Of a DNA stretch of 64,000 nucleotides, positions 56,022 to 64,000 are shown one piece after another. Origin of the DNA: Evansella vedderi (lineage in GTDB: Bacteria > Bacillota > Bacilli > Bacillales > Salisediminibacteriaceae); the NCBI RefSeq assembly GCF_030813435.1, contig NZ_JAUSUG010000015.1:80923-144922 (forward strand), read 5' to 3'. Below the pieces are notes generated by a model that saw only the letters and a list, made by a program, of their open reading frames with translations, did no database searches and was not told the DNA's origin. Numbering within the stretch: position 1 is the stretch's first letter; every line of letters starts with the position of its first letter. Both the position numbers and the translations under genes were made by a program.

Positions 56022-57650
56022 ATGATTCCGACCATAAAATTTGACGAAGATTGGTCCTATAGTTTTCTTGATTCCCTAGAAAATAACCGGGGATTAAATA
56101 ATTGGTCAAAGTATAATATGGCATTACAAGCAGGAAAAAAACGGTTAATTGATAACTTTCATGAATTAGAGGCAACAAAGCATTTGCCCCATTTAGAGAT
56201 ATTCCCACATCAGTACGAAACAGCCCAAAAGGTGATCAACGAAATGAATGGTAAGGCTGTTCTTGCCGATGAGGTTGGCCTTGGTAAAACAATAGAGGCC
56301 GGTTTAATTTTGAAAGAATACATGATTAGAGGGCTTGTAAAAAAAGTACTTATTCTTGTACCAGCTTCATTAGTCACCCAGTGGTGCAGAGAATTAAATG
56401 AAAAATTTTTTATACCCGCTATTGAACAAAGGAAAAGACCAGCATGGGAACAAATAGATATAACCGTTACATCTATTGATACAGCGAAAAGGGAACCCCA
56501 TGCCTCTGTTATTCAAAATATTGATTACGATTTTATTATTGTGGATGAGGCACACAAATTAAAAAATAAAGAGACAAAAAATTACCAGTTTGTTAGGAGC
56601 TTAAAAAAGAAATTTTGTCTCTTGTTAACTGCAACTCCTGTACAAAATCGTTTAAGTGAAGTTTTCCATTTAATATCTCTTCTAAAGCCAGGATATTTAG
56701 GTGACGAAAGTTCCTTTGAGAAAAATTATAAGGAAGAAAAGGATCATGAGCAGTTAAATGAGTTAATTCAAAAGGTAATGATTCGAAATCGCCGGACAGA
56801 TTCTGGAATGGATTGGCCAAAAAGAAAAGTACAGACGGTTCCTATTACTTTCTCACCGGAGGAACGGGAGCTGTACGAGGCAGTGAGTGAACTAAAAAAT
56901 AAATATAGGGGTTTCGCCCAAGGAATTTCCTTTACTACCTTAACTCTGCAACGGGAGGTTTGCTCTAGTAGAGAAGCTGCCTTTATGACTTTAAAAAATC
57001 TAATGGAGCAATATGGAGACCATCCGGAAATCTCCCAGGACTTAAATGATATTGCAGAGAAAATTAATGCTGTTAAAACAAATTCCAAAGCTGAACAAGT
57101 TCTTTCACTAATCCAAGGAACCGATGATAAATTAATAATCTTTACGGAATATCGAGCAACTCAATTATATTTACAATGGTTCTTAGGTCAACATGGTATA
57201 AAGTCCGTTCCCTTTAGAGGAGGCTTTAAAAGAAGTAAAAAAGATTGGATGAAGCAATTATTCCAAAATCAAGTACAAGTCTTAATTGCTACTGAGGCTG
57301 GGGGGGAAGGTATAAACCTTCAGTTTTGTCATAGAATGATTAATTACGACTTGCCTTGGAATCCAATGAGAATTGAACAAAGAATCGGGAGAATACACCG
57401 GCTTGGTCAAGAAAAAGATGTGGAAATATACAATTTTGCTGTTCAAGACACAGTGGAAGATCACATCTTAAAGCTTCTATACAAAAAAATTGGATTATTC
57501 GAGGGAGTTATTGGAAAACTGGACGATATCCTTGAAAAATTCTCAGACAACCAATTGGAGGACCACGTATCCAACATACTTCTTCATTCAGAATCAGAGG
57601 GAGAAATACGTGTCAAAATGGATAACCTCTCCTCCATACTAGCGAAATAA
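56022..57650 (+). CDS. yqhH: SNF2-family helicase YqhH
   Basis: The 542-residue Swi2/Snf2 ATPase has Walker A (DEVGLGKTIEAG, ~83-94), DEAH box (VDEAHKLKN), motif III (LLTATPVQNRL) and motif VI (RIEQRIGRIHRLGQ). The role is unknown; relatives remodel RNA polymerase or DNA complexes (RapA-like, inference). The ATG after GGGAGG was chosen; earlier in-frame codons have no ribosome-binding site. It is divergent from gcvT, as in B. subtilis. Confidence 0.9.
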   Translation: MIPTIKFDEDWSYSFLDSLENNRGLNNWSKYNMALQAGKKRLIDNFHELEATKHLPHLEIFPHQYETAQKVINEMNGKAVLADEVGLGKTIEAGLILKEYMIRGLVKKVLILVPASLVTQWCRELNEKFFIPAIEQRKRPAWEQIDITVTSIDTAKREPHASVIQNIDYDFIIVDEAHKLKNKETKNYQFVRSLKKKFCLLLTATPVQNRLSEVFHLISLLKPGYLGDESSFEKNYKEEKDHEQLNELIQKVMIRNRRTDSGMDWPKRKVQTVPITFSPEERELYEAVSELKNKYRGFAQGISFTTLTLQREVCSSREAAFMTLKNLMEQYGDHPEISQDLNDIAEKINAVKTNSKAEQVLSLIQGTDDKLIIFTEYRATQLYLQWFLGQHGIKSVPFRGGFKRSKKDWMKQLFQNQVQVLIATEAGGEGINLQFCHRMINYDLPWNPMRIEQRIGRIHRLGQEKDVEIYNFAVQDTVEDHILKLLYKKIGLFEGVIGKLDDILEKFSDNQLEDHVSNILLHSESEGEIRVKMDNLSSILAK

Positions 57651-57654
57651 TGAA

Positions 57655-57778
57655 GGCTGTTTTCTAAAACTTTGTTGCTTTTAATAAGCTTGGAGAAGCA
57701 GAAAGCGGCAACTCCAGCGACGAGTAATCGCAGGAGCAGAGGAAGAAGAGACAGGAGCAATCTTTTATTAACACAGCC
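57655..57778. repeat. Intergenic palindromic repeat, family A copy 5
   Basis: The left end GGCTGTTTTCTAAAACTTTG is intact; the right end is AACACAGCC. The interior reads GCTTGGAGAAGCAGAAAGCG and ACTCCAGCGACGAG, the reverse of the right half of the 51.2-kb copy. It lies between yqhH and yqhG. Confidence 0.7.
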
Positions 57779-57823
57779 TAAATTAATGATAACTTCGTTA
57801 GACAAGTAGAAAGGATGTTATTC

Positions 57824-58636
57824 ATGAATCAAGCGGAAATTCATGATTATTTAAAAAATTTTTTTATTGAAAATGAAAGCACCATTTTAGAGGAATCGGA
57901 TGGCCATTTGCATATTCAATTGTCCATTGATATGGATAAAGCATTGATGAACCGTCCATTTTATTGGCATTACACGGAAAAAATCGGGGCAGTACCTAAT
58001 CCTATGAAATTAACCTTAATAACGGATTCCAATTTAGCTCCTGAAGATATTAAAGGTGAATTGATTCATTTTGGGTCTCCTAGGCTCCATCAAATTTTTC
58101 AAACAGCTCAGGAGTTAGGTCGTCATGCGTTGCTATATGAGTCTGTACAACCAAATGGAGCATCACTCCCTATGAAGCCTTGGCTCATACTGAATGGGAG
58201 TGTTTCCTATTGCTGCGATCATAAAAAAGATCAATTTTTTTCCATCGGTTTAAGCCTTATTACAGGAGAAATGATCAATGATATTCATTCACAAATAAAA
58301 AATAAAAGGTTTCAAGAACAAATTCCCAATTATTGTTTCACAATGACACCTATCATCAAACCTCAAGCAGGCCTTGAACGGATAAAACGGTACTTAATGG
58401 GGCAAGAAAAACTAAAAGAACATAAATGGGCTGACGATGCCTTAAGCCGTATGAAAAAAGATGAAGCGCTTCTCGAAGCTTTTTATGATGGGGAGGAAGA
58501 AAAAACAGAAACTTACGATCAGGAAAAGGAAGCCATTAAAGCTCAATATGAACCATTTATTAATATTTCTATCATTAATGGCGGTATGTTTTATTTTTCT
58601 AATCATCCCTCAGACAACCAGAATATGGTATATTAG
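57824..58636 (+). CDS. yqhG: YqhG family protein
   Basis: The ~270-residue soluble protein fits the Bacillus YqhG family by size, its MNQAEIHDYLKNFF start and its position after yqhH. It contains FYWHYTEKIGAVPNPMKLT and HFGSPRLHQIF. Function is unknown. The second ATG, 8 nt after AAAGGA, was taken as the start. Confidence 0.85.
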   Translation: MNQAEIHDYLKNFFIENESTILEESDGHLHIQLSIDMDKALMNRPFYWHYTEKIGAVPNPMKLTLITDSNLAPEDIKGELIHFGSPRLHQIFQTAQELGRHALLYESVQPNGASLPMKPWLILNGSVSYCCDHKKDQFFSIGLSLITGEMINDIHSQIKNKRFQEQIPNYCFTMTPIIKPQAGLERIKRYLMGQEKLKEHKWADDALSRMKKDEALLEAFYDGEEEKTETYDQEKEAIKAQYEPFINISIINGGMFYFSNHPSDNQNMVY

Positions 58637-58642
58637 TAATAG

Positions 58643-58692
58643 AAAGCGCTCGGTCCTGGTGGCAGGAGCGAGCGCTATGTTTGTTATTAATT
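58643..58692 (+). terminator. Terminator of yqhG
   Basis: An 8-bp GC-rich stem AGCGCTCG/CGAGCGCT follows 9 nt after the yqhG stop; the T-rich tail (TGTTTGTTATTAATTTTT) is weak. Confidence 0.55.
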
Positions 58693-58869
58693 TTTCCATC
58701 TGCGGATAGACTGTGAAATGGCAAAAGGTACTAAACCAAAAAGTTGGTGTGTGCGAGGAGGACGTGAATTCTTTCTTTCCTCTCTTTTTGCTATCCTTTC
58801 TTCCTTTGGTTGATCTACATAGGAAACAAACTGTTGTGTCATATATTTAATGTAGTCATTGGATTTCAT
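58687..58869 (-). CDS. yqzE: YqzE-like protein
   Basis: This 60-residue protein begins MKSNDYIKYMTQQFVSYVD, which matches the B. subtilis YqzE pattern at the end of the comG operon. A basic middle (KEERIAKREERK) precedes a hydrophobic C-terminal stretch. Function is unknown. The ATG follows AAAGGTGG. Confidence 0.85.
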   Translation of the reverse strand: MKSNDYIKYMTQQFVSYVDQPKEERIAKREERKNSRPPRTHQLFGLVPFAISQSIRRWKN

Positions 58870-58925
58870 TATCACACCACCTTTACAGTCTTTATCATTA
58901 TTATGATTTCCAATTATAAGGGAGC

Positions 58926-59429
58926 TTATACATGAATGTGCTGATAAATTTCTTTAATAACTTCCTCTACAGACTTTTCCTCTGTATCAATTATGATTTT
59001 CCCTTTTTTATACAAAGGAATACGACGTTCAAATCTGTTTTTTAGACCTGATAATCCTTCATTTGTTAGAGGACGAGTAGAATCCCCTTTTATCCTATCA
59101 TAAATTGTTTCAAAGGAAGCGTTCAAAAATACAATAATACCCGATTTCTCCATACACTGGATATTACTTTCTACCTCAACAATTCCGCCGCCAGTGGAAA
59201 CTACTGCTTTTTTCCCAAAACAATCTTTTAATGCATCTGTTTCCATTTTTCGAAATCCACTTTCCCCAAACCGTTCAAAAATCTCTGGGATTGTTAACTG
59301 TTGTTTTTGGATGATGTATTCGTCTAAATCAACAAATGATCGTTCTATTGCTTTTGCAAGCTCCTTGCCTACGGTTGTTTTCCCTACCCCCATAAAGCCA
59401 ACAAGATAGATATTTTCCCATTCCTTCAT
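58926..59429 (-). CDS. aroK: Shikimate kinase
   Basis: The ~167-residue P-loop kinase phosphorylates shikimate. It shows Walker A GFMGVGKTT (11-19), the shikimate-binding DLDEYI and FRKMETDAL, VVSTGGGIVEVE and the RPL lid motif. Its ATG overlaps the comGG stop (ATGA), so it is translated as part of the comG operon, and it is followed by yqzE. Confidence 0.94.
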   Translation of the reverse strand: MKEWENIYLVGFMGVGKTTVGKELAKAIERSFVDLDEYIIQKQQLTIPEIFERFGESGFRKMETDALKDCFGKKAVVSTGGGIVEVESNIQCMEKSGIIVFLNASFETIYDRIKGDSTRPLTNEGLSGLKNRFERRIPLYKKGKIIIDTEEKSVEEVIKEIYQHIHV

Positions 59430-59827
59430 TTTATTTGAGCTCCTTCCATCCAACCGGTTATCGTTTTGTTTTCTACATGGTATCTAAACCTTGCTCCCCG
59501 ATACTTTCCATTATTAGTGTATGCTTGTAGGAAAATTGCCTTTTCATTTGGAGTTTCCTGTACTATTTGATAATGAATGGTACCGTTAAAAAAATCAAGC
59601 CTTCCCGCAACTAAATGGCCTGATTCATTTTCCTCCATCAAGTTAATCACTTCTTTTGTTCCTCCGATAATCAGTTGGTCAAGGTTGTTCCATTCCCTTT
59701 CTAATTCAAGAAAACGTTTCTCACTTTCATACATAGTAATGAAATGAAGGAGAACAGAGGAAAGGATGAAGAGGATGACGATGGAAAATAACAACGTCAC
59801 CCCCTTTTCGTTCTTTATACTACTCAT
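59426..59827 (-). CDS. comGG: Competence minor pseudopilin ComGG
   Basis: The ~133-residue pilin-like protein has a prepilin motif KNEKG/VTLLF and an N-terminal helix (~10-30). It is the last pilin gene of comG and probably a minor tip component of the transformation pilus. The ATG after AGGTG was chosen; the frame extends three codons further to a GTG. Confidence 0.85.
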   Translation of the reverse strand: MSSIKNEKGVTLLFSIVILFILSSVLLHFITMYESEKRFLELEREWNNLDQLIIGGTKEVINLMEENESGHLVAGRLDFFNGTIHYQIVQETPNEKAIFLQAYTNNGKYRGARFRYHVENKTITGWMEGAQIK

Positions 59828-60290
59828 GACGTACACCTGAAATCACATCATTTGGATGGGTAATTATCTGCCAATATTCTCTTCCATCTATACTAGTGAT
59901 GTTTAATTCAATTCCATATTCTTTATTGTACACCTTCATTTTTCGGACATATTGGAGGAACACCTCGTGGCCTGTATTATTGACCCGACGTCGTATTTTG
60001 TCCTGATAGAGCTCATATTGTACTGTTGCATTATCAGAGGAACGACGAAAATATAGGATTGTTTCATTTACATTTGTCCAACTAACGGTGCTTGTCCGTA
60101 AATCTAATTGAAGCTGTGAAGTGAAAAGTATTCTCTCCTCATAAGGGATAGTAACGGATTTTGGTTGATTCCAAATAGAAAAAACTACTGGAATAACAAA
60201 AGCAATAATTGTAAAAATAAATAAACTAATCAACACTTCCATCAACGTCATCCCTGAATTATCTGTTCTTAAATGATAGGCACCTTTCAT
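59820..60290 (-). CDS. comGF: Competence minor pseudopilin ComGF
   Basis: The 156-residue protein has the prepilin motif NSG/MTLMEVLISLFIF and a beta-rich globular domain (ILFTSQLQLDLR). It is a minor pseudopilin needed for transformation. It overlaps comGE and comGG. Confidence 0.88.
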   Translation of the reverse strand: MKGAYHLRTDNSGMTLMEVLISLFIFTIIAFVIPVVFSIWNQPKSVTIPYEERILFTSQLQLDLRTSTVSWTNVNETILYFRRSSDNATVQYELYQDKIRRRVNNTGHEVFLQYVRKMKVYNKEYGIELNITSIDGREYWQIITHPNDVISGVRHE

Positions 60291-60591
60291 AACCTCTCCT
60301 ATTCTCCCCCTCCCAACTTATGCATAATACACTCTCCTTCGATTCTTCTTTTACAGTTAGGAAATAAATCACTTCTCCATTTACTACAACAGTTTCCTTT
60401 GCTTCCTCACCATCAAAAAAATACTTATAGTAATGGTAATGCAGCACTTCTTCTGCTATACGCTCTTGCCGAATTGTTTGACGCTCCTGCTGAACTTTAA
60501 CAATACTTGGAAATATCGTTCCTACTCCCACAGCAAAAACGAAAAGGGCAATCATTATTTCTAAAAGAGTGAATCCTTTATTGTTTGTCAA
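60259..60591 (-). CDS. comGE: Competence minor pseudopilin ComGE
   Basis: The ~110-residue protein has NKG/FTLLEIMIALFVFAVG after a probable TTG start, 9 nt downstream of AGGGGGC. It overlaps comGD and comGF. The annotated longer frame upstream lacks pilin features. Confidence 0.82.
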   Translation of the reverse strand: MTNNKGFTLLEIMIALFVFAVGVGTIFPSIVKVQQERQTIRQERIAEEVLHYHYYKYFFDGEEAKETVVVNGEVIYFLTVKEESKESVLCISWEGENRRGYERCLSFKNR

Positions 60592-61024
60592 TATAAAAGC
60601 GCCCCCTAACAAATTGAAATACAAGAACGTAACGATCGTTTTTATAATTAAAGACCAAAGAGCCTGGAGAAGAAATAGTTCCCGTTGGTAAAAAACGCAA
60701 ATCATTATAACCTAATGTCCCTATCTTTACTGTTAAGCCCTCAGGAAAAGTTCGTGTTTCAACAATTGTTACTCCATGACGAATTGTATAATTATTTAGC
60801 GTTGGCGAAAAAACAAAGCGAATAATAACACCATCAGTCATGGCTGTCATTTGACTTTCATATAAATCCTTTTCCAATTGTTCAAAGAAATAATCTACAT
60901 TTTTACTGTGGACCGATTTTGTAAAATTAGGAATGACGATCAGAAGAATGGAAGAAATAAGAAGTAGTACAAGAAGCATTTCAATTAAAGTATAGCCATT
61001 GTTCTTATGAATTTGTTCTTTCAT
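60578..61024 (-). CDS. comGD: Competence minor pseudopilin ComGD
   Basis: The 148-residue protein has NNG/YTLIEMLLVLLLISS and a C-terminal beta domain (GTISSPGSLVFNYKN). The start chosen is the ATG 2 nt after the comGC stop; the ribosome-binding site is weak, suggesting coupling to comGC. Confidence 0.9.
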   Translation of the reverse strand: MKEQIHKNNGYTLIEMLLVLLLISSILLIVIPNFTKSVHSKNVDYFFEQLEKDLYESQMTAMTDGVIIRFVFSPTLNNYTIRHGVTIVETRTFPEGLTVKIGTLGYNDLRFLPTGTISSPGSLVFNYKNDRYVLVFQFVRGRFYIDKQ

Positions 61025-61025
61025 G

Positions 61026-61364
61026 TTACGGAGTCGTCGTTCTTGTAGAGAACTTAAGCATGTTATCATTAACTGGTTCACCGTTAGGACACGTTAATGT
61101 ATCCACATATTCTTCTTCCACTAATTTTTGAAGGTCAGTTAAGTTTTCTCCCGTTTCGATTTCATAAGCTAATTTTTGTGAACGAATTAAGTCAATGGTT
61201 GCCTCACAGCCCTTAGCATTTGCTGTGGCTTGATTTTTAGCTAAATTAGGTACTGCTACTAAAAGTAAAATTGAAATTATCACCAGTACAATCATCATTT
61301 CAATCAATGTAAAACCATGTTCCTTTTTCAAAAACTTGTGTATAATAGCCATTAATTTTGTCAT
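61026..61364 (-). CDS. comGC: Major competence pilin ComGC
   Basis: The 112-residue major pilin has the classic prepilin site KKEHG/FTLIEMMIVLVIISIL for ComC cleavage and methylation. Two cysteines (KGCEAT and LTCPNG) match the ComGC disulfide. It starts after GGAG and forms the transformation pilus that captures DNA. Confidence 0.95.
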   Translation of the reverse strand: MTKLMAIIHKFLKKEHGFTLIEMMIVLVIISILLLVAVPNLAKNQATANAKGCEATIDLIRSQKLAYEIETGENLTDLQKLVEEEYVDTLTCPNGEPVNDNMLKFSTRTTTP

Positions 61365-61455
61365 CTTTTAATCTCCTTCTTTTTTTAAAATTTGAGGACA
61401 TAGAGAACTTGAAGTAGTAAGTTTATACTGCATGGTTATTCCTAATGGATCTTAA

Positions 61456-62478
61456 TCACCACCCATCCACAATATTAAAGATTGGCAGCATCATGGAAAG
61501 AAATAAGATCATTACAATAACACCAATCACCGTGTATAAGATCGGTTGTAATAATGCCATAAAATTCTGTACTCCCTCATAATACTGCCGTTGTAAAAAG
61601 TTTGTATATCTCTCTAACTCATCACCTAACGCCCCCTTTGCTTCCCCCAGTCCAATGGTAGCAACAAGCTGAGGTTCATAAAACTTGCGCTCACGTATTA
61701 TCTCAGTAAACGGAGTACCTTCCATTAGTTGAAAGGAGATAACTTGTGCCTCCTGTTGCAAAAAATTAATTTTTGAATGTTCTTCCATTACCTTTAGTGC
61801 CTTATAAAGGGAAAAACCATTTTTAAGTAAAGGAGACAGATGAGAAGTTAAATAATAAGTCATTAAACTTCGTGTAAATAGCTTAATTAACGGTAATTTT
61901 AGTAGGAACTTTAACCGATCATACAAGCTTAATTTTCGTAACCATAACAGAAAAAGTAGTAATAATAGGGTAAAACCAAGTAAAATAGGAGCTTCAAATA
62001 GTGAAAGGAGCGAAATCACAAACCTCGTTACCCATGGCAAATCTTGATTCATGGACTGAAAGAAAGTTTGAATTTGGGGCAACACCCCCCGTGAGATGAT
62101 GGTTGCCATTACGATAAGGCATAAAAAAAGGATAAAAGGATAGAAAAGTATTTTACGGACTTTTTCCATTGATTCGTATTTCTTCTCCATTAGAATTGCA
62201 GCCGTTTCAAGGCCATATTTTAAATCACCGTATTTCTCGTGAAAATATAAATAACTTATAATGTCTTTTGAAAAACCCGCGAATTCTAATTGAGCGGAAA
62301 GATCATCCCCATTCAATAAGCTTTGGTAAATGATTTCACACCATTGCCCCTTATTCCCCCTCTGGTACGTTTTCAATAATACTAAAGCTTCTGATAATGG
62401 GAAGCCCTCCTTTAATAAGGCAGCTAACTGAAGAAGCCACTCACTTCTCTCTTGATCGCTTCTAAATATCTTCTTCAA
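61456..62478 (-). CDS. comGB: Competence pilus inner-membrane protein ComGB
   Basis: The 340-residue PilC/GspF-like platform protein has three membrane helices (near 110-130, 155-175 and 315-335) and duplicated GspF domains (LAALLKEGFPLSEAL; LSPLLKNGFSLYKAL). It overlaps comGA by 4 bp. Confidence 0.94.
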   Translation of the reverse strand: MKKIFRSDQERSEWLLQLAALLKEGFPLSEALVLLKTYQRGNKGQWCEIIYQSLLNGDDLSAQLEFAGFSKDIISYLYFHEKYGDLKYGLETAAILMEKKYESMEKVRKILFYPFILFLCLIVMATIISRGVLPQIQTFFQSMNQDLPWVTRFVISLLSLFEAPILLGFTLLLLLFLLWLRKLSLYDRLKFLLKLPLIKLFTRSLMTYYLTSHLSPLLKNGFSLYKALKVMEEHSKINFLQQEAQVISFQLMEGTPFTEIIRERKFYEPQLVATIGLGEAKGALGDELERYTNFLQRQYYEGVQNFMALLQPILYTVIGVIVMILFLSMMLPIFNIVDGW

Positions 62479-63533
62479 AGGCTCATCCCTCCCTTCCCAT
62501 GGCGGAGATATTCATAATCGTGAATGTAGCCTAAGGTTATACCCTTAGAAATAACATGACTCAATGTGGGGTTAACGCCATGATTATTATTTAAATTGGA
62601 AAGAACACTCTGAAGTTGTTGATCTTCAAGGATTTCATAAACAGCTCCCCGTCTCCTTTGTCTATTTTTTTTACATAGAGGATGACACTCCCCATCACAT
62701 AGAGGGCAAACAATGTCCACAAGACGTTGTGCAGCTACAGCCTTTACACAGTCTTTTAAATCCAATGGAGATATACCAAGTTCACATAATCTCCTAAGAC
62801 CACTGATAGTATCTTTACTATGTAAAGTGCTTAACACTAGGTGGCCGGTCAAAGAGGCTCTGACGGCCATCCGAGCTGTTTCAGAATCACGAATTTCTCC
62901 GAGCATAATAATATCTGGGTCGTGCCTTAATAAACTGCGCAAACCGTCAGCATATGTTATCCCCGCCTTTTCATTAATTTCCATTTGCAAAAAATGATCA
63001 TGCTTTTGCTCAACGGGATCCTCTAAGGTTATAATATTTCGTTTCATATTTAGGAAGCTTGCATGTAACAACGAGTACAGAGTCGTTGTTTTACCACTTC
63101 CCGTAGGTCCGCACACAAGGAATAGCCCATTAGGAGCATGTGTAATAGCTAATAACTTTTTTGCTTGTTCAGGGAAAAGGGAAAGCTGGTGCAGGGTTTG
63201 TGTTTCGTGTGGAAACAATCGAATCACTAGGGTTTCATGATAAGAAGATGGGAAAGTAGACAATCGCATGGCGTAGTTTTCATTGATGAGAGGCACTTCT
63301 AAGGAGCCGTTTTGAGGTCGTCTTCGTTCTCCAACATCCATACCGGAAATAAATTTTAGATGACTAATGAGCTTCACCGTCAGTTTTACGGATAATTTTT
63401 CCATTTCCAATAATTGACCATCGATGCGGAATCGTACAGCAGCAGTTTTTTCCATAGGTACTAAGTGAATATCTGAAGCACCGTAAGAGACTGCCTTCAA
63501 CAACAATTCTTTAGACTTTTTTTCCACTTCCAT
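62475..63533 (-). CDS. comGA: Competence pilus assembly ATPase ComGA
   Basis: The 352-residue PilB/GspE-type ATPase has an N-terminal domain with GASDIHLVPMEKTAAVRFRIDG, Walker A GPTGSGKT (142-149), Walker B IIMLGEIRD and a zinc-finger-like CPLC...C segment. It powers the transformation pseudopilus. First gene of comG, preceded by ComK-type boxes. Confidence 0.96.
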   Translation of the reverse strand: MEVEKKSKELLLKAVSYGASDIHLVPMEKTAAVRFRIDGQLLEMEKLSVKLTVKLISHLKFISGMDVGERRRPQNGSLEVPLINENYAMRLSTFPSSYHETLVIRLFPHETQTLHQLSLFPEQAKKLLAITHAPNGLFLVCGPTGSGKTTTLYSLLHASFLNMKRNIITLEDPVEQKHDHFLQMEINEKAGITYADGLRSLLRHDPDIIMLGEIRDSETARMAVRASLTGHLVLSTLHSKDTISGLRRLCELGISPLDLKDCVKAVAAQRLVDIVCPLCDGECHPLCKKNRQRRRGAVYEILEDQQLQSVLSNLNNNHGVNPTLSHVISKGITLGYIHDYEYLRHGKGGMSL

Positions 63534-63630
63534 TAGCCTATATCACTACCTTCAAAGGAATTTTTATTAAATTTATTTTTGACGTTTTTATTGTAATACG
63601 AGTGTTTCCTGTTGACTTATATTGATAATG

Positions 63631-63664
63631 AAAAATAAATTTTGAGTTATTATGAATAATTTTT
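63631..63664 (-). promoter_or_regulatory. ComK-type operator upstream of comGA
   Basis: On the minus strand AAAA-ATTAT-TCAT and AAAA-TTTAT-TTTT are separated by 8 bp, one of the spacings of ComK AAAAN5TTTT boxes; the second is exact, the first has two mismatches. A TACAAT -10 hexamer follows ~45 bp downstream, and comGA starts ~97 bp from the operator. Confidence 0.7.
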
Positions 63665-63701
63665 TTTAATAGTGGTACCTTAAATACTGTTCTGATGTTA
63701 T

Positions 63702-63776
63702 TGGGATGTAGCCAAGTGGTAAGGCAACGGACTTTGACTCCGTGATGCGTAGGTTCGAATCCTGCCATCCCAGCCA
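63702..63776 (+). tRNA. tRNA-Gln (anticodon UUG)
   Basis: The acceptor stem TGGGATG/CATCCCA with encoded CCA, anticodon stem ACGGA/TCCGT with loop CTTTGAC (anticodon TTG), and T arm GGTTCGAATCC are all present. It reads divergently from comGA. Confidence 0.95.
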
Positions 63777-63789
63777 CTACATACTTGGA

Positions 63790-63835
63790 GGGTGACTCAA
63801 AAGCCTTAATCCTTTTGGGCCACCCTTTTTTTTTT
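63790..63835 (+). terminator. Terminator of tRNA-Gln
   Basis: The stem GGGTGACTCAAAAG/CTTTTGGGCCACCC is followed by T11; the arm is shared with terminators at 1373 and 3347. Confidence 0.9.
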
Positions 63836-63935
63836 CAAAGTCTTCACTTTCCTTTAACAGAGCCTTATTTAAAATACGTTGCTAATACGAATGGGATTTT
63901 TTAAACGTTATATATATGGGGAAAATTATTCTTCT

Positions 63936-64000
63936 TTACTTAGCTGACCTTAACTTTTCCTTTGTTTCTTCCATTTCTGACACTACTTTTTCTGCTAGTT
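63936..64000 (-). CDS. C-terminal end of a gene running off the window
   Basis: The frame ends ...VVSEMEETKEKLRSAK before a TAA and is open to the window edge. The charged, helical composition is protein-like, but only about 20 residues are visible, so no family can be named. Confidence 0.5.
   Translation of the reverse strand, partial: LAEKVVSEMEETKEKLRSAK

Overview
The window comes from the chromosome of a low-GC, endospore-forming member of the Bacillaceae. Three things point there: the complete spoIIIA operon, spoIVB and spo0A; a sigma-L (sigma-54) bkd operon; and a gene order that follows the Bacillus subtilis bkd - spo0A - dxs - acc - spoIIIA - efp - gcv - comG arm almost gene by gene. 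An OLE RNA with its partner membrane protein, absent from B. subtilis, suggests an alkaliphilic, halophilic or otherwise extremophile-type bacillus (inference). Most genes are on the minus strand.

Layout. 1-3.3 kb: tRNA-Arg(UCG), an unrecognised helical protein, bacilliredoxin BrxB, a lone His/Asp-rich zinc-binding lipoprotein behind two Zur-type boxes, and a small secreted protein. 3.4-14 kb: the branched-chain keto-acid operon ptb-bcd-buk-lpdV-bkdAA-bkdAB-bkdB, behind a perfect -24/-12 promoter, with its activator bkdR upstream. 14-18 kb: yqzF, an envelope-type cluster (MraY/WecA-like protein, GT2 glycosyltransferase, SteA) and an unusual membrane protein with a cupredoxin-like tail. 18-31 kb: spo0A, spoIVB, then the housekeeping/isoprenoid series nusB-folD-xseA-xseB-ispA-[OLE RNA]-oapA-dxs-tlyA-ahrC-recN. 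31-34 kb: accB-accC-yqhY. 34-40 kb: spoIIIAA-AH, where spoIIIAD seems to start at AUU. 40-46 kb: efp, pepQ, aroQ, yqhR, yqhP, yqhO, mntR. 46-49 kb: a B12-dependent ribonucleotide reductase gene (nrdJ) split by a 315-nt ORF-less group I intron, behind a paired NrdR-box operator. 49-58 kb: lipM, yqhL, the glycine cleavage operon gcvT-gcvPA-gcvPB under a tandem glycine riboswitch, and yqhH/yqhG. 58-64 kb: comGA-GG, aroK, yqzE, a ComK-type operator, tRNA-Gln(UUG) and the end of one more gene.

How the genes work together. The bkd enzymes turn branched-chain amino acids into acyl-CoA primers; accBC supplies malonyl-CoA; lipM and gcv link to lipoate-dependent chemistry. spo0A, spoIVB and spoIIIA are early, forespore and mother-cell parts of sporulation. 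comG builds the transformation pilus. The two most remarkable items are RNAs: the OLE RNA/OapA locus, which has its own promoter, and the group I intron in nrdJ. A family of imperfect-palindromic intergenic repeats (ends GGCTGTTTTC / GAAAACAGCC) and a second GC-rich palindromic element are scattered between operons.
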